Shown here one piece after another: positions 1-7,536 of a stretch of 16,957 bases of DNA. The stretch comes from Streptomyces sp. NRRL WC-3549 (GTDB lineage: Bacteria; Actinomycetota; Actinomycetes; Streptomycetales; Streptomycetaceae): positions 98,018 through 114,974 of the forward strand of contig NZ_KL585401.1 of assembly GCF_000721935.1 (NCBI RefSeq), given 5' to 3'. Under the pieces are notes generated by a model that did not search any database, was not told the origin of the DNA, and was given only the letters and a program-made list of their open reading frames with translations. Both the position numbers and the translations under genes were made by a program. The stretch's first letter is position 1. Every line of letters starts with the position of its first letter.

Positions 1-218
1 CCCGCGTACAGCAGGGCGCCGTGCAGCCGCTCCTGATCGGTGGGCGGCCCCGGGTGCAGGAGGTAGACGCCGGGCAGCAACTGCTGCCACGGACCGCCGG
101 ACAGGCACTGGGCGGCGGCCTGCGCGGCGGTCACCCCCTCGGCGCGCAACTGCTGGGCGGACCACACGCGGTGGTGGACGCCGTGGAGGGGGTGGGTGGT
201 GAGGGTGTTCCGGTTCAT
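1..218 (-). CDS. AbiEi-antitoxin-like winged-helix protein, N-terminal part only
   Basis: Seventy-two codons are visible from an ATG at 218 down to the window edge, so the C-terminal part is missing. The start MNRNTLTTHPLHG is followed by a segment (residues ~20-55: QQLRAEGVTAAQAAAQCL, then WQQLLPGVYLLHPG) that looks like the N-terminal winged-helix domain of AbiEi-type antitoxins and related stand-alone actinobacterial proteins: an 'x-L-x-x-G-x-T-x-x-Q' helix and then a '(W/L)xxLxxGVYLLH' wing. Members often have a C-terminal nuclease-like or DUF559-like domain, which cannot be seen here. No strong Shine-Dalgarno precedes the ATG. It lies downstream of pepN on the same strand, but a strong hairpin at 349-384 separates the two, so independent transcription is likely. 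The family call is by pattern only; no toxin partner is visible in the window. Confidence 0.6.
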   Translation of the reverse strand, partial: MNRNTLTTHPLHGVHHRVWSAQQLRAEGVTAAQAAAQCLSGGPWQQLLPGVYLLHPGPPTDQERLHGALLYA

Positions 219-348
219 GCACCGGAGGTTCCCGCAGCGCCCGCCGGCCGGCGACCGGTGTTACACGTCCGTCGACGTACCAGGACACCGCCGTACTGAA
301 GCACGGCGCTCCGGTGTCCCGGACGACCGGTCACGCCGGGGAGTGCGC

Positions 349-384
349 GGCGCGCGCCCCGCGTACGTATGCGGGACGCGCGCC
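349..384 (-). terminator. Stem-loop terminator just downstream of pepN
   Basis: Arms 349-362 (GGCGCGCGCCCCGC) and 371-384 (GCGGGACGCGCGCC) pair over 14 positions with a single C-A mismatch and an 8-nt loop. The hairpin starts 7 nt beyond the restored pepN stop at 391 and has no clear T-run, which is usual for Streptomyces terminators. It sits where a terminator is expected if the real pepN end is 391. If translation instead ran on to 215, the hairpin would be inside the coding region. Confidence 0.65.
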
Positions 385-390
385 GGGGGC

Positions 391-2977
391 TCACGCCGCC
401 GCGTCGCGCTCCTGGGCCCGCAGCGCCCGGGCCAGGTCGTCCCGCGCCTCCAGGACGAGACGGCGCAGCGCGGGGGCCGCGTCCGGGTGCGAGGTGAGCC
501 AGGCGTCCGTCGCGGTCAGCGTCGCGGGGTCGTCCTGGAGCCCCGGGAACAGACCCTTGACCACGTCCATGCCGATCTGGATGGAGCGCTCGGCCCACAC
601 CCCGCTCGATCGCCTCGAAGTACGCGGCCGTGTACGGCGCCAGCAGCTCCCGCTGCGAGGGCTGCTCGAAGCCCGCGATGGTCGCCTCGACGAACGCGTT
701 GGACAGCTCGTCCGACTCCACGACCTCGGCCCAGGCCTGCGCCTTGACCGCCGCCGAGGGCCGCGAGGCCAGGCACCGCACGTGGTGCCGCTTGCCGGAC
801 GCCGTGTCGTCGCGGGCCAGCTCGGCGTCGACGGCCTCCTCACCGGCGGCCCCGTGCGCGACCAGCGGGGACAGGAACGCCCAGCGCAGTTCCTGGTCGA
901 CCTCCAGGCCCTCGATCACGGCCGAACCGTCCAGCAGCGCACCCAGCAGCTGGAGGTCCGCGTCCGAGGTGGCCACCGCCGCGAAGAACCGGGCCCACGT
1001 CAGCTGGTGCTGGCTGCCCGCCTCCGCGTGGCGCAGCTCCCGCAGCGCACCCTCGGCCAGGGCCGTGCCGCCCTCCGCGCGCCGGCCGGGGGTGGTGTAG
1101 CGCACCAGGGCGGACTGGGCCCAGGCGTGCAGCATCTGGAGCACGCCGATGTCGCTCTCCCGCCCGGCGAAGGCCAGGACCAGCGCGACGAAGTCACGGG
1201 CCGGCAGCAGGGCGTCCCGCGTCAGGTTCCACAGCGCGGACCAGCACAGGGCGCGGGCCAGCGGGTCGGTGACCGAACCGAGGTGCTCGCGCAGGGTGGC
1301 CAGCGACCGCTCGTCGAAGCGGACCTTGCAGTACGTCAGGTCGTCGTCGTTGACCAGCACCAGATCGGGCTTCTCGGCCCCGGCCAGCTCCGCGACGACG
1401 GTCCGCTCCCCGGCCACGTCCGTCTCCGCCCGGGCGTACCGGACCAGTCCGCCGTCCGGGTCCAGCCGGTACAGGCCCACCGCGACCCGGTGCGGGCGCA
1501 GCTCGGGGTGCGAGGCGGCGGCCTCCTGGGTGACGGCGAGCTCCGCGACGCGGCCCTCGTCGTCGTACGTCACCACCGGGGTCAGCACGTTCACGCCGGC
1601 GGTCTGGAGCCAGGAGCGGGACCAGGCCGTCATGTCGCGCCCCGACGTCTCGGCCAGCACCGACAGCAGGTCGCCCAGCTCGGTGTTGCCGTACGCGTGC
1701 TGCTTGAAGTAGCGGCGGGCGCCCTCCAGGAAGGCGTCCCGGCCCACGTAGGCCACCAACTGCTTGAGGACCGAGGCGCCCTTGGCGTAGGTGATGCCGT
1801 CGAAGTTCAGCTTCGCGTCCTCCAGGTCACGGATGTCGGCCGTGACCGGGTGGGTGGAGGGCAGCTGGTCGGCGCGGTAGGCCCACGCCTTGCGGTTGTT
1901 GGCGAAGGTGATCCAGCCGTTGGTGAAACGCGTCGCCTCGACCATCGAGAAGGTGCCCATGAAGTCGGCGAAGGACTCCTTCAGCCACAGGTCGTCCCAC
2001 CACTTCATGGTGACCAGGTCGCCGAACCACATGTGCGCCATCTCGTGCAGGATGACGTTGGCGCGGCGCTCGTAGGAGGCCGAGGTGACCTTGGACCGGT
2101 AGATGTACTCCTCGCGGAAGGTGACCAGGCCCGGGTTCTCCATGGCGCCGAGGTTGTACTCGGGCACGAAGGCCTGGTCGTACTTGCCGAACGGGTACGG
2201 GTAGTCGAAGTGGTCGTGGAAGAAGTCCAGGCCCTGCTTGGTGATCAGGAAGACGTCGTCCGCGTCGAAGTACCGGGCCAGGCCCTTGCGGCACATCGCG
2301 CTCAGCGGGATCTCCAGCGTCGAGCCGTCGTCGGACGTACGCGTGTAGAGGTCGCTCACGCAATGGTAGGGACCGGCGACGACCACCGTGATGTACGTGG
2401 AGATCGGCTTCGTCTCGGCGAAGCGCCACACCTCGCCCTCGTGGAACTCCTCCGCGCCGTTGGAGCGGACCGTCCAGCCCTCGGGCGCCGTCACCTGGAA
2501 GCGGTAGGGGGCCTTGAGGTCGGGCTGCTCGAAGTTGGCGAAGACGCGGCGGGCGTCGGCCGGCTCGTACTGCGTGTAGAGGTAGACCTCGCCGTCCTCC
2601 GGGTCGACGAAGCGGTGCATGCCCTCGCCGGTCCGGCTGTACGCGCAACGCGCGTCGACCACCAGGACGTTCTCGCCCTCGGCGAGGTCGTCCAGCGCGA
2701 TCCGCGTGCCGTCGAAGACGGCCGCCGGGTCCAGGTCCTTCCCGTTCAGGGTCACCGAGGTCACGGCGGGGGCGAGCAGGTCGGCGAAGGTCGAGGCCCC
2801 CGCACGGGCGGCGCGGAAGCGGATCGTGGTCAGTGAGCGGAAGGTGCGCGGACCGGCCTCCCCGTCGGCGGGATCGCCGACGGCGGAGCGCAGGTCGAGG
2901 GCGACCTCGTAACCGTCGACGGTCAGCAGCTCGGCCCGCTCGCGGGCCTCGTCGCGGGACAGGTTTTCACCGGGCAC
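391..2977 (-). CDS. pepN: Aminopeptidase N (M1 zinc metallopeptidase) with an apparent 1-nt frameshift near the 3' end
   Basis: Cytosolic zinc aminopeptidase that removes N-terminal residues from peptides. The start is a GTG at 2977 with AAAGGAG 6 nt upstream. Exopeptidase signature GAMEN is at residues ~277-281, the zinc site HEMAH at ~311-315 with the third ligand Glu ~334 (in WLKESF), and the catalytic Tyr at ~397 (ITYAKGAS). An N-terminal beta domain precedes these and a helical ERAP1-like C-terminal domain follows. Around codon 791 the frame breaks: plus-strand C4 at 600-603 (G4 in the gene) has one base too many. Removing it turns YFEAIERGVGRA into YFEAIERVWAERS and restores the family C-terminus, ending ...RALRAQERDAAA at 391 (about 861 aa, normal for actinobacterial PepN). 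As written, the frame runs to 215 and gives 920 aa with a non-homologous proline/arginine-rich tail. The catalytic part is intact. Either a sequencing error or a recent real mutation is possible. Confidence 0.9.
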
Positions 2978-3165
2978 GGAGCACTCCTTTGTGTCTCGGA
3001 CCGACTGGCGGCCAGGGCGTTTGCCGCGGGGGCGGGTCGCCGGTCGGTCCCGATTCGAACGGCTTTGATCCTCGCATGCGGCCCCCGGCGCCCGCGCACG
3101 GGAATGGGGGCGGGCCCCGGCGGTGTTCAGACGCTCAGGTGCAGACCGAGCTCTTGAGGAGAGAC
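2978..3165. other. Divergent intergenic region pepN / DsbA-like gene
   Basis: This 188-bp spacer must hold the promoters for the leftward pepN and the rightward DsbA-like gene. It contains the pepN ribosome-binding site (AAAGGAG, 2984-2990 on the minus strand), the DsbA-like gene's GAGGAGAG just before 3166, and an 8-bp inverted repeat GGACCGAC (2998-3005) / GTCGGTCC (3043-3050), 37 nt apart. I could not pick a convincing -35/-10 pair on either strand. Confidence 0.5.
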
Positions 3166-3816
3166 ATGCCCGAGAACAGCACGTCGAACGGCGCGACCCC
3201 GGCCGACTTCTGGTTCGACCCGCTCTGCCCCTGGGCCTGGATGACCTCCCGCTGGATGCTGGAGGTGGAGAAGGTCCGCGACGTCGAGGTCCGCTGGCAC
3301 GTGATGAGCCTGGCCGTCCTCAACGAGAACAGGCTGGACGAGCTGCCCGAGGAGTACCGGGAGATGATGCGGACCCAGGCCTGGGGCCCGGTCCGGGTGG
3401 TCGTGGCCGCGCGGCAGAAGCACGGCGACGAGGTCGTCGGCCCGCTCTACACCGCGCTGGGCACCCGCTTCCACAACAACGGCGAGGGCCCCACCCGCGA
3501 GGCGATCGCGGGCGCCCTGGCGGACGTCGGCCTTCCCGCCGAGCTGATCGAGTACGCCGACTCCGACGCGTACGACAAGGAGCTGCGCGCCTCCCACCAG
3601 GAGGGCATCGACAAGGTCGGACAGGACGTCGGCACCCCGGTCATCGCCGTCCCCGGCCCCGACGGCGAGCAGATCGCCTTCTTCGGCCCGGTCGTCACCC
3701 CCGCCCCCAAGGGCGAGGAGGCGGCGCGGCTCTGGGACGGCACGCTGCTGGTCGCCTCGATCCCCGGCTTCTACGAGATCAAGCGGACCCGCACCCAGGG
3801 CCCCGTCTTCGACTGA
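3166..3816 (+). CDS. DsbA-fold thiol oxidoreductase, Rv2466c (mycothiol-dependent nitroreductase) family
   Basis: A 216-aa cytosolic thioredoxin/DsbA-fold protein; there is no signal peptide. The ATG at 3166 has GAGGAGAG immediately upstream; the frame is open further 5', but without a better start. The active-site region DFWFDPLCPWAWMTSRWMLEV at residues ~14-34 is characteristic of the actinobacterial Rv2466c family, which uses mycothiol as reductant. Where M. tuberculosis Rv2466c has CPWC, this protein has C21-P-W-A24, so only one active-site thiol remains. The helical insertion (residues ~60-130) and the cis-proline loop GTPVIAV (~165-171) of the fold are present. The gene stands alone and faces sodF; both are redox-related, but no shared regulation is evident. 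The fold and family are well supported; the substrate is unknown and a monothiol exchange or non-redox role is possible. Confidence 0.85.
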   Translation: MPENSTSNGATPADFWFDPLCPWAWMTSRWMLEVEKVRDVEVRWHVMSLAVLNENRLDELPEEYREMMRTQAWGPVRVVVAARQKHGDEVVGPLYTALGTRFHNNGEGPTREAIAGALADVGLPAELIEYADSDAYDKELRASHQEGIDKVGQDVGTPVIAVPGPDGEQIAFFGPVVTPAPKGEEAARLWDGTLLVASIPGFYEIKRTRTQGPVFD

Positions 3817-3941
3817 CGGCACCCCGCCCGGCCACCTCCGCCTCACGCCGGAGCCCCGCCGGGCGCCCCGCGCGGTCGTCCGTGATCGGCGCATGCCGGC
3901 AGCGCCGCCGGTCCGGAGTCCCGCCGGGCACCCCGGGCATG

Positions 3942-3980
3942 GGAGAGCCCCCGCGAGTCACGTCCTCGCGGGGGCTCTCC
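3942..3980. terminator. Bidirectional terminator between DsbA-like gene and sodF
   Basis: A perfect 16-bp stem, GGAGAGCCCCCGCGAG (3942-3957) with CTCGCGGGGGCTCTCC (3965-3980), closes a 7-nt loop. It lies between the stop of the plus-strand DsbA-like gene (3816) and the stop of minus-strand sodF (4047). Its symmetry lets it serve both transcripts. There is no strong T-run. Confidence 0.9.
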
Positions 3981-4046
3981 GGTGATCCGCCTGCCGGGTG
4001 AAGGCTGAGAAGACGATCACGAGGCAGGACGTCCGGGTGCCGGTGC

Positions 4047-4688
4047 TCAGGGGGCGAGCAGCAGCACGTTGTCGCGCTCCTTGGCCGCGGCGTAGCGCTT
4101 GGCCACGTCCTGCCAGTTGACGACGGCCCACATGGCCTCGATGAAGTCGACCTTCTGGTTCTTGTACTGGAGGTAGAAGGCGTGCTCCCAGGCGTCGAAG
4201 ACCAGGACCGGCGTCGAGGCCTGGCCGATGTTGCCCTGGTGGTCGTAGACCTGCTCGACGATCAGCCTGCCGCTCAGCGGTTCGTACGCCAGGACGCCCC
4301 AGCCCGAACCCTGCGTGGTCGCGGCGGCCTTGGTGAGCTGCGCCTTGAAGCCGGCGAAGGAGCCGAAGGACTCGGTGATCGCGTCCGCCAGATCGCCGAC
4401 ACCGTCCGCCGCCAGGGGCTCGCCTCCGCCGTCACCGGTCATGTTGTGCCAGTAGATCGAGTGGAGGATGTGGCCGGAGAGGTGGAAGGCGAGGCTCTTC
4501 TGCAGGCCGTTGATCGCGCCCCAGGTCCCCTTGTCGCGCGCCTCCTCCAGCTGCTCCAGGGTGTCGTTCGCCCCCTTCACGTACGCGGCGTGGTGCTTGT
4601 CGTGGTGGAGCTCGATGATCTGCGGGTTGATGACCGGTTCGAGCGCCGCGTAGTCGTAGGGGAGTTCCGGGAGCGTGTACGTGGCCAT
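4047..4688 (-). CDS. sodF: Superoxide dismutase, Fe-type (SodF)
   Basis: Dismutates superoxide to oxygen and hydrogen peroxide in the cytoplasm. The 213-aa protein starts [18 protein letters not shown]; the ATG at 4688 is preceded by GGAGGG (4698-4703), which decides against the longer in-frame extension. The four metal ligands are His28 (ELHHDKHH), His76 (ILHSIYW), Asp165 and His169 ([13 protein letters not shown]). Outer-sphere residues His150-Gln151 (YDHQGN) resemble those of mycobacterial and streptomycete Fe enzymes, so the metal is inferred as iron from the family rather than proved. In Streptomyces, sodF is repressed by the nickel sensor Nur when nickel is plentiful, and sodN takes over. 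A Nur-box-like sequence lies 35-51 nt upstream of the start here. It is also known in Streptomyces that a small RNA from the sodN 3' UTR pairs with the sodF leader; sodN is not in this window. Confidence 0.95.
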   Translation of the reverse strand: MATYTLPELPYDYAALEPVINPQIIELHHDKHHAAYVKGANDTLEQLEEARDKGTWGAINGLQKSLAFHLSGHILHSIYWHNMTGDGGGEPLAADGVGDLADAITESFGSFAGFKAQLTKAAATTQGSGWGVLAYEPLSGRLIVEQVYDHQGNIGQASTPVLVFDAWEHAFYLQYKNQKVDFIEAMWAVVNWQDVAKRYAAAKERDNVLLLAP

Positions 4689-4722
4689 GGGTGCGAACCC
4701 TCCAACTGCTGGCTGGTTGTTA

Positions 4723-4739
4723 TTGCAACTGTGTCGCAA
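4723..4739. promoter_or_regulatory. Nur-box-like operator upstream of sodF
   Basis: TTGCAA-CTGTG-TCGCAA fits the Nur operator pattern tTGCaa-N5-ttGCAA described for Streptomyces sodF and nickel-uptake genes, with one deviation. It is an AT-rich island in very GC-rich surroundings, 35-51 nt upstream of the sodF ATG, where it would overlap the promoter. Nur is a Fur-family regulator that binds such sites with nickel and represses sodF. Confidence 0.8.
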
Positions 4740-4790
4740 TTGCAGGCTAGCAGGAGGTGGGCCCGGAAGTGATCAGCCGATGGTCTCGGG

Positions 4791-4818
4791 CCGGTCGCCG
4801 GTCGCCGGTCGTCGGTCG
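4791..4818. repeat. Short tandem repeat, 7-bp unit x4
   Basis: CCGGTCG occurs three times head to tail (4791-4811), followed by a one-mismatch copy TCGGTCG (4812-4818). It lies in the divergent spacer between sodF and the amidotransferase gene. No function is evident; it may be a slippage-prone locus. Confidence 0.7.
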
Positions 4819-4850
4819 TGCCGAGGGGTGCCGGCACCGGCGGCCGTGCG

Positions 4851-4856
4851 TAGGCT
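4851..4856 (+). promoter_or_regulatory. Candidate -10 hexamer for the amidotransferase-GNAT operon
   Basis: TAGGCT resembles the common Streptomyces HrdB-type -10 sequence and lies 52 nt before the ATG at 4909. The expected -35 position (around 4828-4833, GTGCCG) is only a weak match, so this is a tentative call. Confidence 0.35.
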
Positions 4857-4908
4857 GGCCCCGCGAACCGGACAGGCGTAACGGCGACGGACGGCGTGGG
4901 GGGCGTGG

Positions 4909-5721
4909 ATGGGCGGCACGGCGACGGCGGCCACGGCACTGGTGATCCAGCACGGCCCCGGAGAGGGTCTCGGCCGCTGGAGGGGCTGGCTGGAGGAGCG
5001 CGGGGTCACGGCCCGCGTGGTCCCCGCCCACGAGGGCGCCGTGGTCCCCGACCGCCTGGAACACCCCGCGCTCGTCGTCCTCGGCGGCGGATACCTGCCC
5101 GACGACGACGTCCGCGCGCCCTGGCTGCCCGCGACCCGCGCACTCGTGCGCCAGGCCCTCACCGAACGGACCCCGGTGTTCGGTATCTGTCTCGGCGGCC
5201 AGATGCTCGCCCAGGTCGCGGGGGGCGAGGTGCGCGGGGAGCACGGAACGCCCGAGTTCGGCAGCACCCGGCTCGGTCTGCGCCCCGAGGCCGAGGACGA
5301 CCCGCTGTTCCACGGGCTGCCCGCGCACCCCCGGGCCATCGAGAACCACGTCGACGCCGTCACCGCGCTGCCTCCCGGCGCCCACTGGCTGGTGCGCGGC
5401 GACGACTGCCCCTACCAGGCGTTCCGGGTCGGTTCCTCGGCGTGGGGCGTGCAGTTCCACCCGGAGACGACGGCCGGCCGCGTCCTGCGCTGGGACCCCG
5501 GCCGGCTCCTCCGGTACGGTGCCCCCGCCCCGGAGCTGCTGCACGCCCGCGCCCTGCGGGACGAGCCCGCCGCCACCACCACCTGGCGCACCGTGGCCCA
5601 CCGCTTCGCCGGCCTGGCCCTCGCGGCGGCGGGGGAGCGGGCCGCTGAGGCCCCTGCCGGGGGGCACCGGCCCGGCGGCCGTCGGGCCGGAGCGGTGACA
5701 CGAGACGGGAGAGACCGATGA
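4909..5721 (+). CDS. Class I glutamine amidotransferase-like protein
   Basis: A 270-aa protein with a triad-type (class I) glutamine amidotransferase domain over residues ~8-210. The nucleophile elbow is GICLGGQML with Cys94, and the His/Glu pair is in QFHPET (His184, Glu186). Stand-alone members of this group hydrolyse glutamine, or glutamyl amide or ester bonds, and are usually annotated as GMP-synthase-like or type 1 glutamine amidotransferases. No synthetase domain or partner is encoded nearby, so the acceptor is unknown. The last ~50 residues (GERAAEAPAGGHRPGG...) are low-complexity and probably disordered. The stop overlaps the start of the GNAT gene as ATGA, pointing to translational coupling. 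The ATG at 4909 follows a G-rich stretch but no clean Shine-Dalgarno. Confidence 0.85.
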   Translation: MGGTATAATALVIQHGPGEGLGRWRGWLEERGVTARVVPAHEGAVVPDRLEHPALVVLGGGYLPDDDVRAPWLPATRALVRQALTERTPVFGICLGGQMLAQVAGGEVRGEHGTPEFGSTRLGLRPEAEDDPLFHGLPAHPRAIENHVDAVTALPPGAHWLVRGDDCPYQAFRVGSSAWGVQFHPETTAGRVLRWDPGRLLRYGAPAPELLHARALRDEPAATTTWRTVAHRFAGLALAAAGERAAEAPAGGHRPGGRRAGAVTRDGRDR

Positions 5722-6173
5722 TCCGTGTACGGCAGGGGCGCCCCGACGAGGCGGCGACGCTGACCGCCCTGGCCCTGCGGTCCAAGGCGCACTGGGGTTA
5801 CGACGACGCGTTCCTGGCCGCCTGCCGCGACGAGCTCACCCTCGACCCGGCCGACGTGGCCGCACGGCGCACGGCGGTGGCGGAACGGGACGGCGGGATC
5901 CTGGGCTTCACCACGCTGGAGGGCCCACCCCCCAGGGGCGTCCTCGGCATGATGTTCGTCGAGCCGGACGCCATCGGCCAGGGGGTGGGCCGGCTGCTGT
6001 TCACGCACGTGCGACAGCAGGCCCGGCGGCTCGGATTCACTGTGCTCACCATCGACTCCGACCCGAACGCCGAGCCCTTCTACACGGCGATGGGAGCGGT
6101 GCGCGTCGGGGCGGTCCCGTCCGGATCGATCCCCGGCCGGGTACTGCCGCTGCTCGAACTCGCCCTCGGCTGA
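5718..6173 (+). CDS. GNAT family N-acetyltransferase
   Basis: A 151-aa single-domain acetyltransferase. It begins MIRVRQGRPDEAATLTALALRS (the usual beta1-alpha1 of the fold) and has the KAHWGYD motif (residues ~23-29) seen in one small bacterial GNAT subgroup. The acetyl-CoA pyrophosphate loop is GQGVGRLLF (residues 87-95), after beta4 LGMMFVEPD, and a C-terminal NAEPFYTAMGA segment matches the 'x-a-x-x-F-Y-x-x-x-G-F' region of the family. GGGAGAGACC precedes the ATG, which overlaps the amidotransferase stop by four bases, so the two are co-translated. The acetyl acceptor cannot be predicted. Confidence 0.88.
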   Translation: MIRVRQGRPDEAATLTALALRSKAHWGYDDAFLAACRDELTLDPADVAARRTAVAERDGGILGFTTLEGPPPRGVLGMMFVEPDAIGQGVGRLLFTHVRQQARRLGFTVLTIDSDPNAEPFYTAMGAVRVGAVPSGSIPGRVLPLLELALG

Positions 6174-6314
6174 GGGCGGCACCCGGGCCCGGCGGCGGGA
6201 CGGGACCCGGAGGGCGCGGTTCCGGCCGGAGCGGTCCGCGGGCAGCACGGCGGGGGCTCCGGTGGCGGCGGCGGGGGACACAGCGGGGGCGGTGACGGCG
6301 GCGGGGGCGGCCGG
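6174..6314. other. Convergent spacer with four G5 tracts
   Basis: A 141-bp space between the GNAT gene (plus) and the MFS gene (minus). It carries two 10-bp perfect palindromes (CCGGGCCCGG 6183-6192; TCCGGCCGGA 6221-6230) and then four GGGGG runs at 6252-6256, 6273-6277, 6285-6289 and 6303-6307 on the plus strand. There is no long terminator hairpin like those elsewhere in the window. Confidence 0.6.
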
Positions 6315-7478
6315 CTAGGGATTCTCGCGCCGCAGCCCCGGCGCGAGGGCCAGCGTGACCGCGACCGAGGCGAGCGCCATCAGGGCGATCGCCGTCCCGG
6401 CGGAGGTCCGCTGCGCCACCGATCCCGCCAGCGCTGCCGCCACGCCCTGCATCGCCAGCATCCCGGAGGAGTGCAGGCCGAGCGCCTGGCCCGTCATCGC
6501 CTTCGGGGTGAGCGCTGTCAGGCGCTCCTGGATGAGCAGACTCGCCGAGAAACCGGTGGACGCCACGGTGGCCAGGACCAGAGCCCACGGCAGACCGGGC
6601 CGCAGCGCGAACAGCAGATAGGGCGCGGCCAGCAACAGGAGCAGCCGGACGGAGGCCGGGCCCCTGTGGCGGGCGGGGAGGAACCGGCCGGTCAGGGTGT
6701 CCCCGGCCAGCATCCCGAGCGCCGCGCAGGCGAACAGCGGCCCCGCCGCGTCGGGCCGGTACGGGACGAAGAGCGACTCGCAGCCGACCACCAGCCCGTT
6801 GGGCACCCACAGGGCGAGGTACAGCCTCCGGCGCGGCACCGACGACCACAGCAGCGCGTTCGTCCGCCAGGTCGCGCCCACCGAAGGCCGGCCCGCGGCC
6901 CGGGGCGGGCGCCGGACGAGACCGAGCCGGGTGACGGCCGCCCCGGCCAGGTACAGGCCCGCCGCGACGAGCAGGGTCCCGCGCGCGGACAGCACGGCCA
7001 CCAGGGCACCGCCCACGGCGTACCCGGCGACCTGCACCGACCCCGCGCACATGTTGAGCACCGAACGCCCCAGCAGGTAGGCGTCGTCGGGCAGGATCTC
7101 GACGAGCAGCCCGTACCGGGCCCCGCCTGCCACCGCCGCGAGGGACCCCTGCCCGAGGAGCACGGCGAACACCGCCGGCAACGGCAGTCCGGGGAGCGCC
7201 AGGACGGCCGTGCCGATGCCGAAGGCGAGCGCCGAACCGGTCAGCGCGGCACGCGGCGGCAGCCGGTCCGCCGCCGACATCAGCAACGTCGCGCCGACCA
7301 GTTGGGCCAGCGAGGAGCCGAACATCGACAGGGCGGACAGCAGCGGCGACCCGGTCGAGGTGAACACCAGGAGGCCGAGGGCGAGCCCGCTCGTGGTGGA
7401 GGCGGCGCCCTGCAGGGCGCCGGCCGTGAAGAGGGCCCCGAACTGCGGGATGCGGAACACGTCGCGGTAGGTCGGCAT
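6315..7478 (-). CDS. MFS transporter, drug-efflux-like
   Basis: A 387-aa integral membrane protein with the 10-12 hydrophobic segments expected of a major facilitator, e.g. ~residues 17-38 (GALFTAGALQGAASTTSGLA region), 45-67, 78-98, 100-120, 140-175, and six more in the second half (~205-380). The loop after the second segment, SAADRLPPRAAL (~68-79), corresponds to the D-R-x-x-R part of MFS motif A. It starts MPTYRDVFRIPQF, common in Streptomyces MFS exporters. It is divergent from a DUF5937/ArsR-like regulator 59 bp away, and such pairs usually encode an exporter repressed by its neighbour. The ATG at 7478 has only a weak ribosome-binding site (GAGACTCCCGGGC). The substrate is unknown. Confidence 0.88.
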   Translation of the reverse strand: MPTYRDVFRIPQFGALFTAGALQGAASTTSGLALGLLVFTSTGSPLLSALSMFGSSLAQLVGATLLMSAADRLPPRAALTGSALAFGIGTAVLALPGLPLPAVFAVLLGQGSLAAVAGGARYGLLVEILPDDAYLLGRSVLNMCAGSVQVAGYAVGGALVAVLSARGTLLVAAGLYLAGAAVTRLGLVRRPPRAAGRPSVGATWRTNALLWSSVPRRRLYLALWVPNGLVVGCESLFVPYRPDAAGPLFACAALGMLAGDTLTGRFLPARHRGPASVRLLLLLAAPYLLFALRPGLPWALVLATVASTGFSASLLIQERLTALTPKAMTGQALGLHSSGMLAMQGVAAALAGSVAQRTSAGTAIALMALASVAVTLALAPGLRRENP

Positions 7479-7516
7479 GCCCGGGAGTCTCGGCCGGGCG
7501 GCGCGGGGCCGTTACT

Positions 7517-7536
7517 GTTTCGCGGGGAGGCGAAAC
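7517..7536. promoter_or_regulatory. Perfect dyad, likely operator of the MFS/regulator pair
   Basis: GTTTCGC-GGGGAG-GCGAAAC is a perfect 7-bp inverted repeat with a 6-nt centre in the 59-bp divergent spacer. It ends 1 nt before the regulator ATG and covers its ribosome-binding site (GGGGAGG). A possible -10, TACTGT (7513-7518), overlaps its left arm. The position and symmetry fit an ArsR-type dimeric repressor that controls its own gene and the transporter. Confidence 0.65.

Noticed and set aside
1..218. A toxin-antitoxin system at the left edge
   Set aside because: Only an AbiEi-like N-terminal domain is visible; no toxin gene is present in the window and many such proteins are stand-alone.
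215..390. Extension of PepN by 58 extra codons to position 215, giving 920 aa
   Set aside because: The tail has no resemblance to PepN, crosses a strong terminator hairpin, and disappears if one C at 600-603 is removed.
314..2836. An 840-codon open frame on the plus strand opposite pepN
   Set aside because: It is an antisense shadow produced by GC-rich third positions; it has no recognisable domain, and the composition (Val/Gly/Arg/Gln runs) is typical of such shadows.
2833..3165. N-terminal extension of the DsbA-like gene
   Set aside because: The added 111 residues are arginine/proline-rich non-coding translation, and GAGGAGAG directly precedes the ATG at 3166.
4689..4739. N-terminal extension of SodF
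   Set aside because: It would translate through the Nur-box-like operator, and GGAGGG supports the ATG at 4688; 213 aa is the normal length.
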